Origin: Palaemon carinicauda
Taxonomy: Eukaryota; Arthropoda; Malacostraca; Decapoda; Palaemonidae
Direction of reading: 5' to 3'
Assembly (NCBI RefSeq): GCF_036898095.1
Contig: NC_090751.1
Location: 48,837,553 to 48,901,552 of the forward strand
Length of the DNA: 64,000 nt
Below are positions 25,490 to 35,955 of this stretch, in pieces; the stretch's first letter is position 1; each line of letters begins with the position of its first letter. A model generated the notes under the pieces. The model was not told the origin of the DNA and made no database searches. It was given only the letters and a program-made list of their open reading frames with translations. Position numbers and translations under genes: made by a program.

Positions 25490-26627
25490 TGTTGGTTTTT
25501 GTAAAGAAGCATCAGTCATTCTATGCATTCTGCGCCTCCTCAACTACTACTCGTACCACCACCTATGCCATCTATTCAACCACCTCTGATGACTGACCCT
25601 CTGCCCATGTCAATTTTTAACTTGACTGGTCTACTTACAATCTCTCCCAACTTCACCTGCTGTGCTTGAATTCCTCCAAACTCACTTACTGGCTTACCTG
25701 TTAGATTACCACTCTTCTCAAAGTCTCTATCAACATACATGGTGTGGCTGAAATAGACAACTGAGACACCCGATAGATATCACAAACTTGTATTTTTTCT
25801 CGTGCAGTGACCTATCTTTGTGCCACCGATACTCCAGCTGTTTCTGTTTCACTAACTTTAAACAAGACATCAACTGTGGCTTCTTTTCAAGATATTTCCA
25901 TGTATCTGCTGCTGCTATGGATTGAGGAAATTCTGCTTCCTGCCCATAATAGACTTATAGCCTTAAAGTTATCATACAAGCTAAAATCCATTCCTACCCC
26001 ACTTTATTCATTCTTGAGGGCCAACTTATTTCTTTCTGTTATTTTCAGTAGTTGCTTCTTGACTAGGAAGAGAACCTGCCTTAGTTCCTTTACAAACTGT
26101 AACCTTTACCATCAGTGCACTAAGTCATCACATACTCTAGACCTTAAATGCAACTATAACTGCTCTGCTTTTAAGGGTTTCTGAATCGCAAGAATAGCAA
26201 TCATTAACAAGTTCTGGCCTTTTCACACTTCCGTACACAAGGACTCGGACAGCTTCAAAGGGGATTTTTCCTTTAATGTCTCTTCCAGCCAATGACAGCA
26301 GCAACAAGAAGTCTACAAGTAGCGATTGACCTCAAGATTCCTTAAAGGAGAGACTTTTCTTCAGACTCGCGGCCATGGGTTACCTGTCTAGAGCAAACCA
26401 TCAACCATCTCTCTTCTCAAGAGATGGTCTAGTTTTTCAGGAAAGAGGATTCGAGTATGTTCCCCTAATTCGTTAGTCTTGTTATTTGATTAATGTTTCA
26501 ATGCCATAATTTAAAACCTTTCTTAGGAGGAAAGGGTCCAGAGTGTCATCATCAGAGACTAATTTTGGCATCTGCAACTTTAGGAGAAAGTCAAATGAAC
26601 TTCTGCCCTCTTCTTGTTATTACTGAG
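25490..26627. other. GC-richer unassigned block
   Basis: Base composition rises compared with the preceding 3 kb and the plus strand is C/T-rich. One 125-codon plus frame (25807-26184) is open but has no recognisable domain, and its surroundings show no splice or promoter logic I can defend. A decayed repeat is as likely as a gene fragment. Confidence 0.4.
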
Positions 26628-27484
26628 CAACCTACAACCCTAATAGGGAAAGCAGAATGCTAAAAGCCCAAGGGCTCCAACAGGGAAAAGGAGCCCAGTG
26701 AGGAAAGGAAATAAGAAAATACACTGCATGAGAAGTAATGATTTATTAATATAAAGTACATTAAAAAATAACAACATTAAAATAGGTCTGCCATATATAA
26801 ACTATGAAAAGAGACTTATGTCACCCTGTTCAACATAAAATCATTTGCTGCAAGTTTGAACTTCTTAAGTTTCAACTACATTCCACATAATCTGGTAATA
26901 GCTGGAACAAAACTTCTAGAATACTGTGCGGTATTGAGTCTTATAATGGAAAAGATATGATTGTTAGAATTGACTGCATACCTAGTATTGCATGCAAGAT
27001 GGTACTGCCTGGGAAGATCTGAATGCAAAGATTAGTCAACTATGAAAAATCACGCAACATGCATAAGGAAATGAGATTAATATGGATATATCAGGAAGAA
27101 GAAATTTAAGACAGCAACTTCTTATCCAACAAGATGAGATTCAGCAGCTGAAGACCAGGCATGAGAACAATACTCGAAAGAAGGCAGAATGAAAGAATTA
27201 AAACACTTCTTCAGAACAGATTGGTCACCAAAAATTATAAGACTCTCGATGGGTCAATTTTTTTGTGCAATTGAAAAAGAAACAGACCGAAAGCGTTTCT
27301 CAAATTTGCAATCGAGAATCACACTTAAGATTTCAAGAGTCGTATAGTTTAAAAAAAAAAAAAACATTCATCGGTGCCAAGATCCGGATGTTGAGAAGGC
27401 ACTGTCCTCGATCTACTAACAATCATACAGTTTTGTTAGGGTTGAACTTCGTGTCCCATAATTTGCACCATGCACTAAGTTTAG

Positions 27485-27840
27485 CTAGAACTTACTAAAG
27501 GATTCAACAATACCAGATCTACATTCAGGAGATGGAATTGATGCAAAGAAAGTAGTATCTGCATATGAAACACGCTTGTTTTCTAGGCTAAACCACATAT
27601 GTGTATATAGTATAAAAAGTAATGAGCCTAGAACAAAACCTATACTCACTATTGTGCCCATCAACAATAACTACAATCTATGACTCAATTTTTTCAATAG
27701 TGATGCTAAGAAAAGACCCACCTACTCCCAACTGTTTTAGTTTTAAAACAATGGTCTCATTAACACTGTCAAAGGCAGCACTAAAATCAAGGCCAATCAT
27801 ACGAAATTCCTGACCATAATCAAGGGATTCCGTATCACAT
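27485..27840 (-). pseudogene. LINE reverse-transcriptase core remnant
   Basis: The complement of 27670-27840 gives MIGLDFSAAFDSVNE and LKQLGVGGSFLSI (RT motif A region). Frame 27485-27667 gives GSLLFILYT, then SYADTTFFASIPSP, where the catalytic ADD is reduced to AD. Downstream to ~26800 the family's C-terminal region is recognisable only in scraps. Confidence 0.8.
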
Positions 27841-28224
27841 TGGAGATAGTAAGAAAGGTATCAAATGCTACAATGTCTTTATGAAAGCCAAATTACTAAC
27901 TAGGTTACAGGGTGATTATCTTCAGCATACCTATTTGGACGTTTTGCCTAAAGAATCTTTAGATAATATTGGAGTTATGGAATTTGGGTGGTAATCACGT
28001 GGACTAGAGCTATCGCAAACACATTTACTTAATGGAGTCCATTATCAATTCTCCAAGAAGTGCTAAAAGAACCTCTTCTTGCTAACTTGCAGAAAATAAC
28101 AGACACCTTCAAAGCTACGAAATCAGTAGTCTTTATGAGAAACGAAGACAAAATACCATTTGGAACTACTCCTCCACCAGCATCAAGGTCCATCAAATTT
28201 CATGGGAACGAAAAGTTATGCTAG

Positions 28225-28515
28225 CTAGTTTTTCTTCGTCATTCCTATTTTCCTGAGACTAAAGTTCCTCATTATTCTGCTTACTGTCAAACTCTTCAGC
28301 CAGAAGGGGTTGCTTTTTTCTTTGAGATAGTGAGTGACAGAGCTATCTGGTTTAAGTATAAAGGAGGATTGGTTAATTCTACACCAAAGAGTGCAGATTT
28401 GAGGGTGGCCTACCACTTTTGTGCCTGCATTGTAACAGGAAAGGGTTTCTTTTATGGTTAAACTGTATTCCTTTTTAGTTGAAGCATAAACTCTTTCAGC
28501 AACAGCATGAGCCAA
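28225..28515 (-). pseudogene. LINE linker between endonuclease and RT
   Basis: The frame reads KKEYSLTIKETL, then LKPDSSVTHYLKEKSNPFW. This matches the region just before the RT in Jockey-group LINEs (load, solve and extend motifs). It has no separate catalytic role. Confidence 0.7.
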
Positions 28516-28754
28516 GTATAGTTATTCAAAGTAATTTCCGATTTGTTACTCTTCCAAAGATGATAGGCCTTTGCTTCTCCAAGCAAACATGTCTTTAGTC
28601 ATCATTGAACCAGGGTTTGTCTTTCTAAAAAAAAGAAACAGGCTTCAAAACTTATACAATTGTAACCAATTCAAAAATCCACTCCAGTCTGCTTGAGATT
28701 CTATATATACCTTACAGGAGTAAGACACATCAACGGCAAGCTGCTCATTCTTAA

Positions 28755-29474
28755 TTACAGTACCAACAAGATTAGGACGTGATCACATTGCCCAACTGGA
28801 GAACCAATTATAATGCCAAGGGAGTCAATGTACAGTAGATCTATACAGTTACTAGACCTGCTAGTAGCTTTACTTATGATTTGCTCATAGCATGATTCAG
28901 AGGTAATGTCCAAAGCCATGGCAATTAGGAAGCAAAAAAGAAAAAAAAAATTAACCACTCCTATGGGGAGCATTCAAATCACCAACAAGAACTAGTGAGA
29001 CCTTTCTATCATCTATATCTTAACCATAATGGCAAGACAACAATCAAAGATAAAATCATCAAAGTCTAGACTCCAATAGATCAAACACAAATAGAAGTGG
29101 TTAGGTCTGCCACAAACTTTTATTAACTCAATCTCTGACATCCATATTCACAGCAGGACTCCAGAGAAGCATGGTACTCAATCCTAATATACACTGCCAT
29201 TCCCCCTTGCCTTAGGAATGGCATCCCATATCAAAATGATTGGTTTACTAAAATCAGTTATAAGGAGCTCATATGAGTGCCTCCTTTGAGAACCAAAGTT
29301 TCTGAGCATAACAGAAAATCCTGCTGTCTTGAACTTACTGTAATAAGTCTTGCCATGCAATCCAAGAATATTGCAATACCGTAGATGATACTGGCAGAGT
29401 CTAGGATGTCTGGTCCCAGATTTTGCCCAATTTCTCCGACAGGATAAAAAAATTTGAAATTCACTATCTGGCAA
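28755..29474 (-). pseudogene. LINE apurinic-type endonuclease remnant
   Basis: Two overlapping frames near 29184-29494 carry the start of the domain. One reads YCNILGLHGK; the other DFLLCSETLV, which includes the catalytic Glu of the CET-like motif. The end of the domain is at 28755-28973, with SRSSNCIDLLYID, then GSPVGQCDH, matching the family's terminal SDH box with S changed to C. The middle is broken. Confidence 0.8.
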
Positions 29475-29569
29475 CTACAACACCTATCTCCCAAAAAAAA
29501 AAATCCCTACATTGAAAGCTCTATCAAACAAAATAAAGCTAACATATAATGCATAAATATCAAATCTAT

Positions 29570-29752
29570 GATTTTTATGAATACAGTAGTACTTATCTGG
29601 CAGTTATATATATAGCTGAGTCTTCGACTCCGGCAGAATTTAATCGAAAATCGCGGCAACCGCCTTGTGGTGGATGTGTGGTTAGATGGTTAACAACCCT
29701 TTCAGGGTGGTACTTGAAATCATTCCCGTTTTCTGTTCCTCAGATTATCTCT
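29570..29752. repeat. Left inverted terminal repeat of DIRS B
   Basis: The sequence TTTTATGAATAC, then CTGGCAGTTATATATATAGC, followed by ~140 bp ending near CAGATTATCT, is found inverted at the right end. There is high identity, with one 6-bp insertion near 29586 on this side. Confidence 0.92.
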
Positions 29753-29910
29753 GTCGGCTGGATCGACAACATCGTTGGTCCGCCATTTAGATGTTTTCGG
29801 ATCGCTTTCCCTTCATCGCCTTTTTGGACTAAGTTTTTGGTGAAGTACACTGTGTTGGGATTTGGCAATCGTGTTTGTTTTTCGTTTTTTGTCTTTTTTC
29901 CTTTCTTGTC

Positions 29911-30390
29911 ATGAGTGAAAAAAATCATTTTCGTATTTGTGCGAATGATATTTGCAAGGTGAGGTTGCCGAAAGTGTTGGTTGACCCTCACACTATCTGT
30001 ATGGGTTGCAGGGGGTTTGAATATGCTCTAGATAATAGGTGCAAGGAATGCGAGGTTTTAAATGATGATAATTGGTTAGCTATGAAGCGCTATGTGCGCA
30101 TACTTGAGGTTGATAGAGTTAGTAGAGCTAAATCAAAGTCAAAGTCTGCTAGTGACCCTAGCTTAGATTTATCTATTGACCCTTTAATTGTAACCTCTTT
30201 GGAAGTTATTCCTTCCCCAAATGAAGTAACTCCTGCCCCTTCTACAGGATCTGTGCCTACGGATGACCCTGGGTATGCTAAATTAGCTGCTGAATTAGAG
30301 GCCATTAAAGCACAATTGGAGGCCTTTAAAGGTAAGGGTGTAAGTGAAATTAGTGCTTGTGAAAGTGCAGTGGAGGTGGCGACTGATTGA
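29911..30390 (+). CDS. DIRS B gag, N-terminal part
   Basis: ATG at 29911 opens 159 codons to TGA at 30388-30390. The N-terminus is cysteine-rich (RICANDIC, ICMGCRGF, RCKEC), a putative zinc-binding module like the one at the start of element C's gag. A Pro/Ser-rich linker and a short amphipathic helix-like end (LAAELEAIKAQLEAFK) follow. The same frame resumes after the stop at 30469, so the stop may be a mutation. Gag is the presumed particle and nucleic-acid-binding protein. An in-frame upstream start at 29875 is not ATG, so 29911 is preferred. Confidence 0.7.
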   Translation: MSEKNHFRICANDICKVRLPKVLVDPHTICMGCRGFEYALDNRCKECEVLNDDNWLAMKRYVRILEVDRVSRAKSKSKSASDPSLDLSIDPLIVTSLEVIPSPNEVTPAPSTGSVPTDDPGYAKLAAELEAIKAQLEAFKGKGVSEISACESAVEVATD

Positions 30391-30468
30391 ATTTGTCATA
30401 CCCCTTGGTCTAGACCTCTACCAAGCTCCCAGGACCAAGGGAGAAGGTACGTCGAAAGCCGAAAGGGG

Positions 30469-32233
30469 GTGAGAGGTGCTTATCCTCGGTCAGTCGTCGC
30501 CTCAGACAGTCCTGTTGCGATCTCCCAGGCTGCTCTTGACCGCCGTAGAAAAGGCGTGTCGGATACGTTTGTGTCTTCGCCTGATCGTTCTCCCAGACGT
30601 AATTGGCGTTACGAATCAAGACCAATGAAGAGAGGGTGGAACCGGGATGTGCAGTCTCGCTCTCCCTCTCCCGGTTCGAGTAGCCAAGATCCTGATCCTT
30701 CGGAAGACGATTTCGATGTTCCTGTTAAGAGGGCGAAACAGAGAGTCCTTATCCCAGTTAATCCTGCTAAACTCCCTGCTTCTTCTGCCAGCGCTCCCAG
30801 TCAAGCCGTACGACAACTGCCTTCTTCGGCACCGCGAGAGCCAGCGGAGGTTGCTAAAGCTTTCATGGTTGTTATGCAGGAACAACTTTCATCGTTAGTT
30901 CAAGCTTTCAGCCACCCTTCTCAGACGTAAGGACGTCTCTTTGCCTGGTGAGAGATCTTCTTCTAAGAGAGAACTTAGTATCTCTCCCAAGAAACCTCTG
31001 CGCACTTCGTCGGCCGTACGACAACGCACACCCTCTTCATCGGCACGCTGCCAGGAATTTCCTTCCCCCCTCTCTCGGCGCCAGGACGATACTGCCTCTC
31101 GTTCTCGGCGCCGTGACGATTCCGTTTCTCATTCGAAACGCCAGGACGTTACCGCCTCGTTTTCTTAGGAAACATGACGAATGTAGTCTGCATTTTCAAG
31201 GCGAAGGCAGCCTGCATCTTCAGGATGAATCCGTTTCTCGTCATTGTGACGATACCGCTTCTCGTCATCGTGACGATACCGCTTCTCGCTGACTGGATGT
31301 TAGCGGCGCTCGGCGCCAGGATTCAAACAGCTCTCGGTGCCAGACTGCTGGCAGCCCAACTCTTCAGGATGTTACCCTTGAGCAGGACCTCGAAGATATT
31401 TCGGAAGAGGAAGAAAAACCTGCAGACTCTTTTAGTGATAATAAGGTTCTCTCTCGCTCTCTTTTTTTGGAACTTTATGGGGAGGAATTTCAACCTTCGT
31501 CCCCCTCGTTCTCCTCAGTCTCAATTTACCAGGAAGAAAGCTACAAAGTCTTCAGCCTTCATCAAAATTAAACTTTCAATTTCGGCCAGAAAAGCTCTCG
31601 CTAAGGTGGATGATTGGATGAAGGAACGGAGACAAGCTGTCAAGACCACCTTTTCTTTTCCACCATCTCGGCTCGCTTCCAATGCCGATATGTGGTATGA
31701 GACAGGGGAACCTTTGGGGTTAGGAGTGCCTGCCTCCTCCCAGGGTGACTTCTCGGCTTTTGTGGACTCAGCAAGAAGGCATGCTTTAAACTCTGCTAAG
31801 GTGATGTGGTCCATGTCAGAGCTTGATCACCTCGTCAAGGGAATTTTCAGGGTTTGAGGTTTTCAGCTTCCTGGACTGGTCTCTCGGGACTCTGGCCAGG
31901 AAGTCTGAACTCCTGGAGGACACGAAGGACCTGACGAGTATCATGTCCTGCATGAACAAAGCTCTAAGGGATGGAGCGAGTGAATTGGCTTCCCTTTTCT
32001 CAGCAGGCGTCTTAAAGAAGAGGGCCCTTTTGTGCTCCTTCACCTCTAGATCTGTGACTGTTGCCCAGAAGTCGGAGCTGCTTTTCGCCCCTTTTTCACG
32101 TCATCTTTTTCCTGAAGCTCTGGTCAGAGATATCTCCCTTTCTCTGGCACAGAAGGCTACTCAGGACCTTTTGTCTCGGTCTGCTAGGAAGACCTTACCT
32201 GTTGCTCCTGCTCCTCTGAAGAAGGAAGAGTAG
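30469..32233 (+). pseudogene. DIRS B gag, central and C-terminal part (frameshifted)
   Basis: Frame 30469-30930 is Ser/Arg/Pro-rich (RSPRRNWRYESR, RSPSPGSSSQ). A run of Arg-Asp-Asp-Ser/Thr repeats follows at ~31060-31290, spread over two frames. An acidic piece comes next (DLEDISEEEEKPADSF), then a compact domain in frame 31500-31857 (KALAKVDDWMKERRQAVK, SARRHALNSAKVMWSM), continued in a third frame at 31823-32233. At least three frameshifts break it. The compact domain corresponds to the conserved gag region shared by arthropod DIRS elements. Assignment is by position and order. Confidence 0.7.
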
Positions 32234-32482
32234 TAGTTTCAACAGCCCTTTCGGGGGCAGGACCTCCTCGAGAGTGGATTTTAGGGGGAGAAGGCAAGAG
32301 TCAGGGCCAAGGACCAGCAGAGGTGCATTTAGGCCCCAGTCCAAAAAATGAGATGGAAGTCCTCCAGACACCAGTAGGGGCAAGACTGTCTCGTTTTTGG
32401 CAGTCTTGGAAAAGGTCATCAAGGAAGGTTACAAGATCCCTTTTTAAAAAAACCACCTCTCTCAGACACTCCCCTAGCCTTA

Positions 32483-33100
32483 GTGGCTCAGTACACTGAC
32501 GCGGGGAAACGAGAGGCTCTTCTGGAGCTAGTCGACCAGATGTTGGTCAAGGGAGCAATAGAGCCGGTTCAAGACCTCGCCTCCCCAGGCTTTTACAATC
32601 GCCTATTTCTGGTTCCCAAGAACTCGGGTGGATGGAGACCAGTCCTAGATGTCAGCTCTCTGAACGCCTTCGTAGAGAAAACAAAGTTCTCCATGGAGAC
32701 GACTCAGTCAGTGCTGGCTGCAGTTCATCCAGGTGACTGGATGGTATCTCTCGACCTGCAGGACACTTATTTTCACGTCCCCATTCATCCGTCCTCGAGG
32801 AAATATCTGAGATTTGTACAAGTTCCAGGGCAAGTGCTTCCAATTCAGGGCACTTTGCTTCAGTCTCAGCACGGCTCCCCCCGTTTTCACCAGAATAATA
32901 GCGAATGTGGCAGGCTGGTTACACCGGGAGGGGATAAGGTCAGGACCTGGGACTCATCGTCAACTGGGGGAAGTCTCAGACCGAGCCGAATCAGACTATT
33001 CTCTATTTGGGGATAGTTCTGAATTCAGTTCTTTTTCAGGCTTCTCCCTCCCAGGAGAGGCAGACCAGGTGCCTGGACAAAGTTAAAGATATTTTAAGGA
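32483..33100 (+). pseudogene. DIRS B reverse transcriptase (N-terminal two thirds)
   Basis: Frame 32483-33016 begins in the fingers with KGAIEPVQ, then FLVPKNSGGWRPVLDVSSLN, and reaches motif A as WMVSLDLQDTYFHVPIHPS (catalytic Asp present). A frameshift near 32830 moves the rest into the overlapping frame 32814-33086 (FRALCFSLSTAPPVFTRI). The region of the YLDD box near 32930 is disrupted. The thumb continues in frame from 33007. Confidence 0.88.
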
Positions 33101-34297
33101 AGCAGGAATGCTCAGCGAAGGAGTGGATGAGTCTGCTGGGAACTCTATCCTCCCTGGAGCAGTTTGTCCCGTTGGGGAGACTGCACCTAAGGCCTCTGCA
33201 ACACTTCCTCGCAAAGGTTTGGAGCAGAAAGATCCAGGAGGACTTTTTCTTTTCCCATTCCAAGAAAGATCAAGGATCTTTTGATGTGGTGGCTGGACCC
33301 AGCTCTGTTGGGAAAAGGGATCTCCTTGTTCAAGAAGAACCCCGACCTAGTGTTATTCTCAGACGCGTCCGAGTCAGGCTGGGGAGCAACACTAGGGAAC
33401 AAAGAGGTCTCAGGTATTTGGGAAGGAAGTCAGTTCAGTTGGCATATCAACAGGAAGGAATTGATAGCCATTTTGTTAGGGCTAAAGGCCTTCAAAACCT
33501 CTGTGTCAGGAAAGACTGTGGAGATCAATTCCGACAACACCACAGCTCTCGCGTACATAAGGAAGCAAAGGGGAACTCACTCCCTCTCTCTGTTCTCAAC
33601 TGCGAGAGAGCTTCTCCTTTGGGCGAACGAGAACGAGACTCAGCTGTTAACAAGATTTGTTCAAGGGCAGAGAAACATCAGGGCGGACATGCTCAGCAGG
33701 AGGGGACAAGTCCTTCCCACAGAGTGGACTCTCAACCCGCATGTCTGTCGGAGCCTCTGGAAGTTGTGGGGCAGACCTGTAATAGACCTTTTCGCCTCCA
33801 GTCTAAACAAGGGGATCCCCAACTACTGCTCCCTAGTCCCGGACGAGGAAGCTGTTGCAGTGGACGCCTTCTTGATGGATTGGACGGGGCTGGACATATA
33901 TGCCTTTCCCCCGTTTAAGATCATCAATCTGGTTGTCAGGAAATTCGCTCTCCTCGATTCGGGACGAATGATCCTAGTGGCTCCATTCTGGTCTGCGAGG
34001 GAATGGTTCACCGAAGTGGTAGGGTTGCTGATGGACGTTCCAAGAAGACTTCCGGCAAGTCCAGATCTTCTCAGACAACCCCACTTCGAGAGATTTCATC
34101 AAAACCCCCTCGCTCTCAATCTGACTGCCTTCAGACTGTCGAGAAGCTCGTTAGATCTCGAGGCTTTTCGGCACAAGCGGCGAAAGCTATTGCCAGAGCA
34201 AGGAGGATCTCTTCACAAAGAGTCTACCAGTCAAAGTGGGAGACCTTTAGAGCTTGGTGCAGGAGACACAAGGTTTCCTCGTCCTCTACCTCTCTAA
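33007..34297 (+). CDS. DIRS B RNase H and methyltransferase-like region
   Basis: The RT thumb lies at 33007-33290 (SAKEWMSLLGTLSSLEQF). After a shift the frame 33281-34297 is open for 338 codons. RNase H shows all four acidic sites: FSDASESGW, NRKELIAILL, NSDNTTALAY and IRADMLSRRG. A segment typical of DIRS methyltransferase-like regions follows: PVIDLFASSLNKGIPNYCS, YAFPPFKIINLVV and MILVAPFWSAREWF. Its 3' end overlaps the recombinase frame by ~295 bp in another phase, as is usual in DIRS elements. The last ~35 codons, past SRSSLD, are probably read-through noise. Confidence 0.88.
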
Positions 34298-35147
34298 GCC
34301 AGATTGCAGACTTTCTTTTGTACCTCAGGCAGGATGCTAAGCTGGCTGTATCTACCATTAAAGGATACAGGAGCATGCTCTCAACCGTCTTTAGGCATAG
34401 AGGCTTAAGAGTTATCTCAGAATAAGGACTTGCAGGACCTCATTAGGTCTTTTGAGACAACGAAGCAGGTGCACTTAAGACCCCCTCCTTGGAACCTGGA
34501 TGTGGTGTTTAAGTTTTTGTGCTCCAAGAAGTTTGAGCCTATCTCGCGAGCCCCTCTGTGAGATGTGACTAAGAAAACCCTCTTCCTTTTGACTCTAGCG
34601 ACTGCCAGGAGGATCAGTGAGGTCCAGGTAATCGAGAAGCGCGTAGGCTTCACCCAAAATGGAGCGGTTTGTGCCTTGAGGTTCGACTTTCTCGCCAAGA
34701 ATGAGAACCCTTCGAAACCCTGGCCCAGGACTTTTGAAGTCCCTAACCTCACGAATCTAGAGGGTCAGGAACAGGAAAGCCTCCTCTGCCCAGTTAGGGC
34801 TCTCAAGGCTTATTTGGCCCATACTAAGAACGTGAGAGGTGCTTCCAACTCCTTATGGTGTTCGGTGAAGGATCCTCAAAAACCCGTCAAAAAACGCTTT
34901 GTCCTTTTTCCTGAGGGAAACTATTAGGGAAGCCCACCTCTTTTGTGAGGAAGAAAACTTCGCCCTGTTAAAAGTACGGGCTCACGAAGTAAGAGCCATT
35001 GCTGCCTCACTGGCATACCGGAAAAATATGTCAGTTAGGCAGATCATGGACACAACGTTCTGGAGGAGCAACTCTGTCTTCGCTTCTCATTACCTTAGAG
35101 AGGTAGAGTGGACTATGACAAGTGTTATACCTTGGGCCCATACGTAG
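34003..35147 (+). pseudogene. DIRS B tyrosine recombinase
   Basis: Three frames cover the enzyme. Frame 34003-34425 holds the core-binding domain (YQSKWETFRAWCRRH, SQIADFLLYL, STIKGYRSMLS). Frame 34565-34927 opens the catalytic domain with LATARRISEVQ, carrying the first catalytic Arg. Frame 34899-35147 supplies AHEVRAIAAS, the His-x-x-Arg box, and VFASHYLREVEW, the Tyr nucleophile. The catalytic set is therefore intact. Two frameshifts (near 34425-34560 and 34900) prevent a single product. The enzyme would insert circular DIRS DNA without target duplication. Confidence 0.88.
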
Positions 35148-35599
35148 CCACGGCTTCTGTATTAGGCAAAGGAGTTACTACCCCCACTCAACCTTAGTTT
35201 ATGTACTTGTATATGGGTTTGTGTTTTTTATGGTTGTCTGAGGTCCTCGTCTTGTGGTACGGTTCCCTCAGTCCAGATAGATAGCTTATATCTATTTCTG
35301 CAAGATTAGATGGTTAGTTTTAGTAAGGTTGCAATTCTTTTTTATTTTATGGGGCGAAGGTAGTTTCTGAAGTCTAGTCAAGTTGTTGGTCCTACCCCTT
35401 TGACAGACTCGATTGAGTTGTTTGCAGCGTAGCAGGTCTACTCCTGGCTGAACACTTCTAAGGGAAAGCGACTCTAGAGGCAGTTACCTTTGAAGTCAGC
35501 TACCTTAGCAGGTAAGGAATCCAGGTGTTTGTTCTCCTACAACTCTTTTGTGGTTTCCCCAACTATGTTTTTCTGTGTTTCCCTCCTCCAAATGTGTGA
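35148..35599. other. 3' untranslated region of DIRS B
   Basis: This is non-coding sequence between the recombinase stop and the internal complementary region. No separate feature was recognised. Confidence 0.6.
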
Positions 35600-35718
35600 A
35601 TCAGCTATATATATATATATATATATATAACTGCCAGGTAAGTACTATTCATAAAAATGGAGTTTTTATGATAAAACAAAGTTTTATGAATACTTACCTG
35701 GCAGTTATATATATATTT
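35600..35718. repeat. Internal complementary region of DIRS B (hairpin)
   Basis: AACTGCCAGGTAAGTA, then ATTCATAAAA, is answered by TTTTATGAAT, then ACTTACCTGGCAGTT, with a ~22-base spacer holding ATAAAA/TTTTAT. TA-rich runs flank both arms. The second arm with its outer bases is the inverse of 35890-35955, so this block matches the ends of both terminal repeats. Confidence 0.9.
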
Positions 35719-35756
35719 TAAAGCCCACCCACCTCCCCTCAGGAGACAGGTTGGGC

Positions 35757-35955
35757 AAAGATAATCTGAGGAACAGAAAACTGGGAACGATTCCAAGTAC
35801 CACCCTGTAAGGGTTGTTAACCATCTAACCACACATCCACCACAAGGCGGTTGCCGCGATTTTCTATTAAATTCTGCCGGAGTCGGAGACTCAGCTATAT
35901 ATATATAACTGCCAGGTAAGTATTCATAAAACTTTGTTTTATCATAAAAACTCCA
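35757..35955. repeat. Right inverted terminal repeat of DIRS B
   Basis: This is the reverse complement of 29570-29752. It runs a little further out (TTTTATCATAAAAACTCCA), and that extra part is also copied in the internal complementary region, which sets the right end at about 35955. Confidence 0.9.

Larger units (their letters stand above)
26628..29494 (-). mobile_element. Dead, nearly full-span Jockey/Nimb-like LINE
   Basis: Reading the minus strand from 29494 down to 26628, the order is endonuclease, linker, reverse transcriptase, C-terminal region and a 3' terminus related to the other LINE ends here (CACTGGGCTCCTTTT then CCTATTAGGGTTGTAGG). All domains are interrupted by stops and frameshifts. 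The family call rests on the wording of the domains and on the shared 3' end. The tail is a short A/T-rich stretch rather than a clear (TAA)n. Confidence 0.85.
29570..35955 (+). mobile_element. DIRS-like retrotransposon B, both ends present
   Basis: Inverted terminal repeats (about 29570-29752 and 35757-35955) bracket gag, RT/RNase H, a methyltransferase-like region and tyrosine recombinase, all on the plus strand. An internal complementary region at 35600-35718 precedes the right repeat. Inverted rather than direct terminal repeats, RNase H fused to RT and a recombinase in place of a DDE integrase define DIRS. At ~6.4 kb its size fits the group. Reading frames have several frameshifts, but the key catalytic residues are mostly intact, so decay is recent. 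No target duplication is expected for a recombinase-inserted element. Confidence 0.93.

Noticed and set aside
25807..26184. 125-codon frame as a host gene
   Set aside because: No start context, domain or splice logic supports it; left as an unassigned block.
33823..34011. Minus-strand frame inside DIRS B
   Set aside because: It is antisense to the methyltransferase-like region, whose plus-strand motifs are clear.
29570..35955. Target-site duplication around DIRS B
   Set aside because: None is visible, and DIRS elements are not expected to make one.
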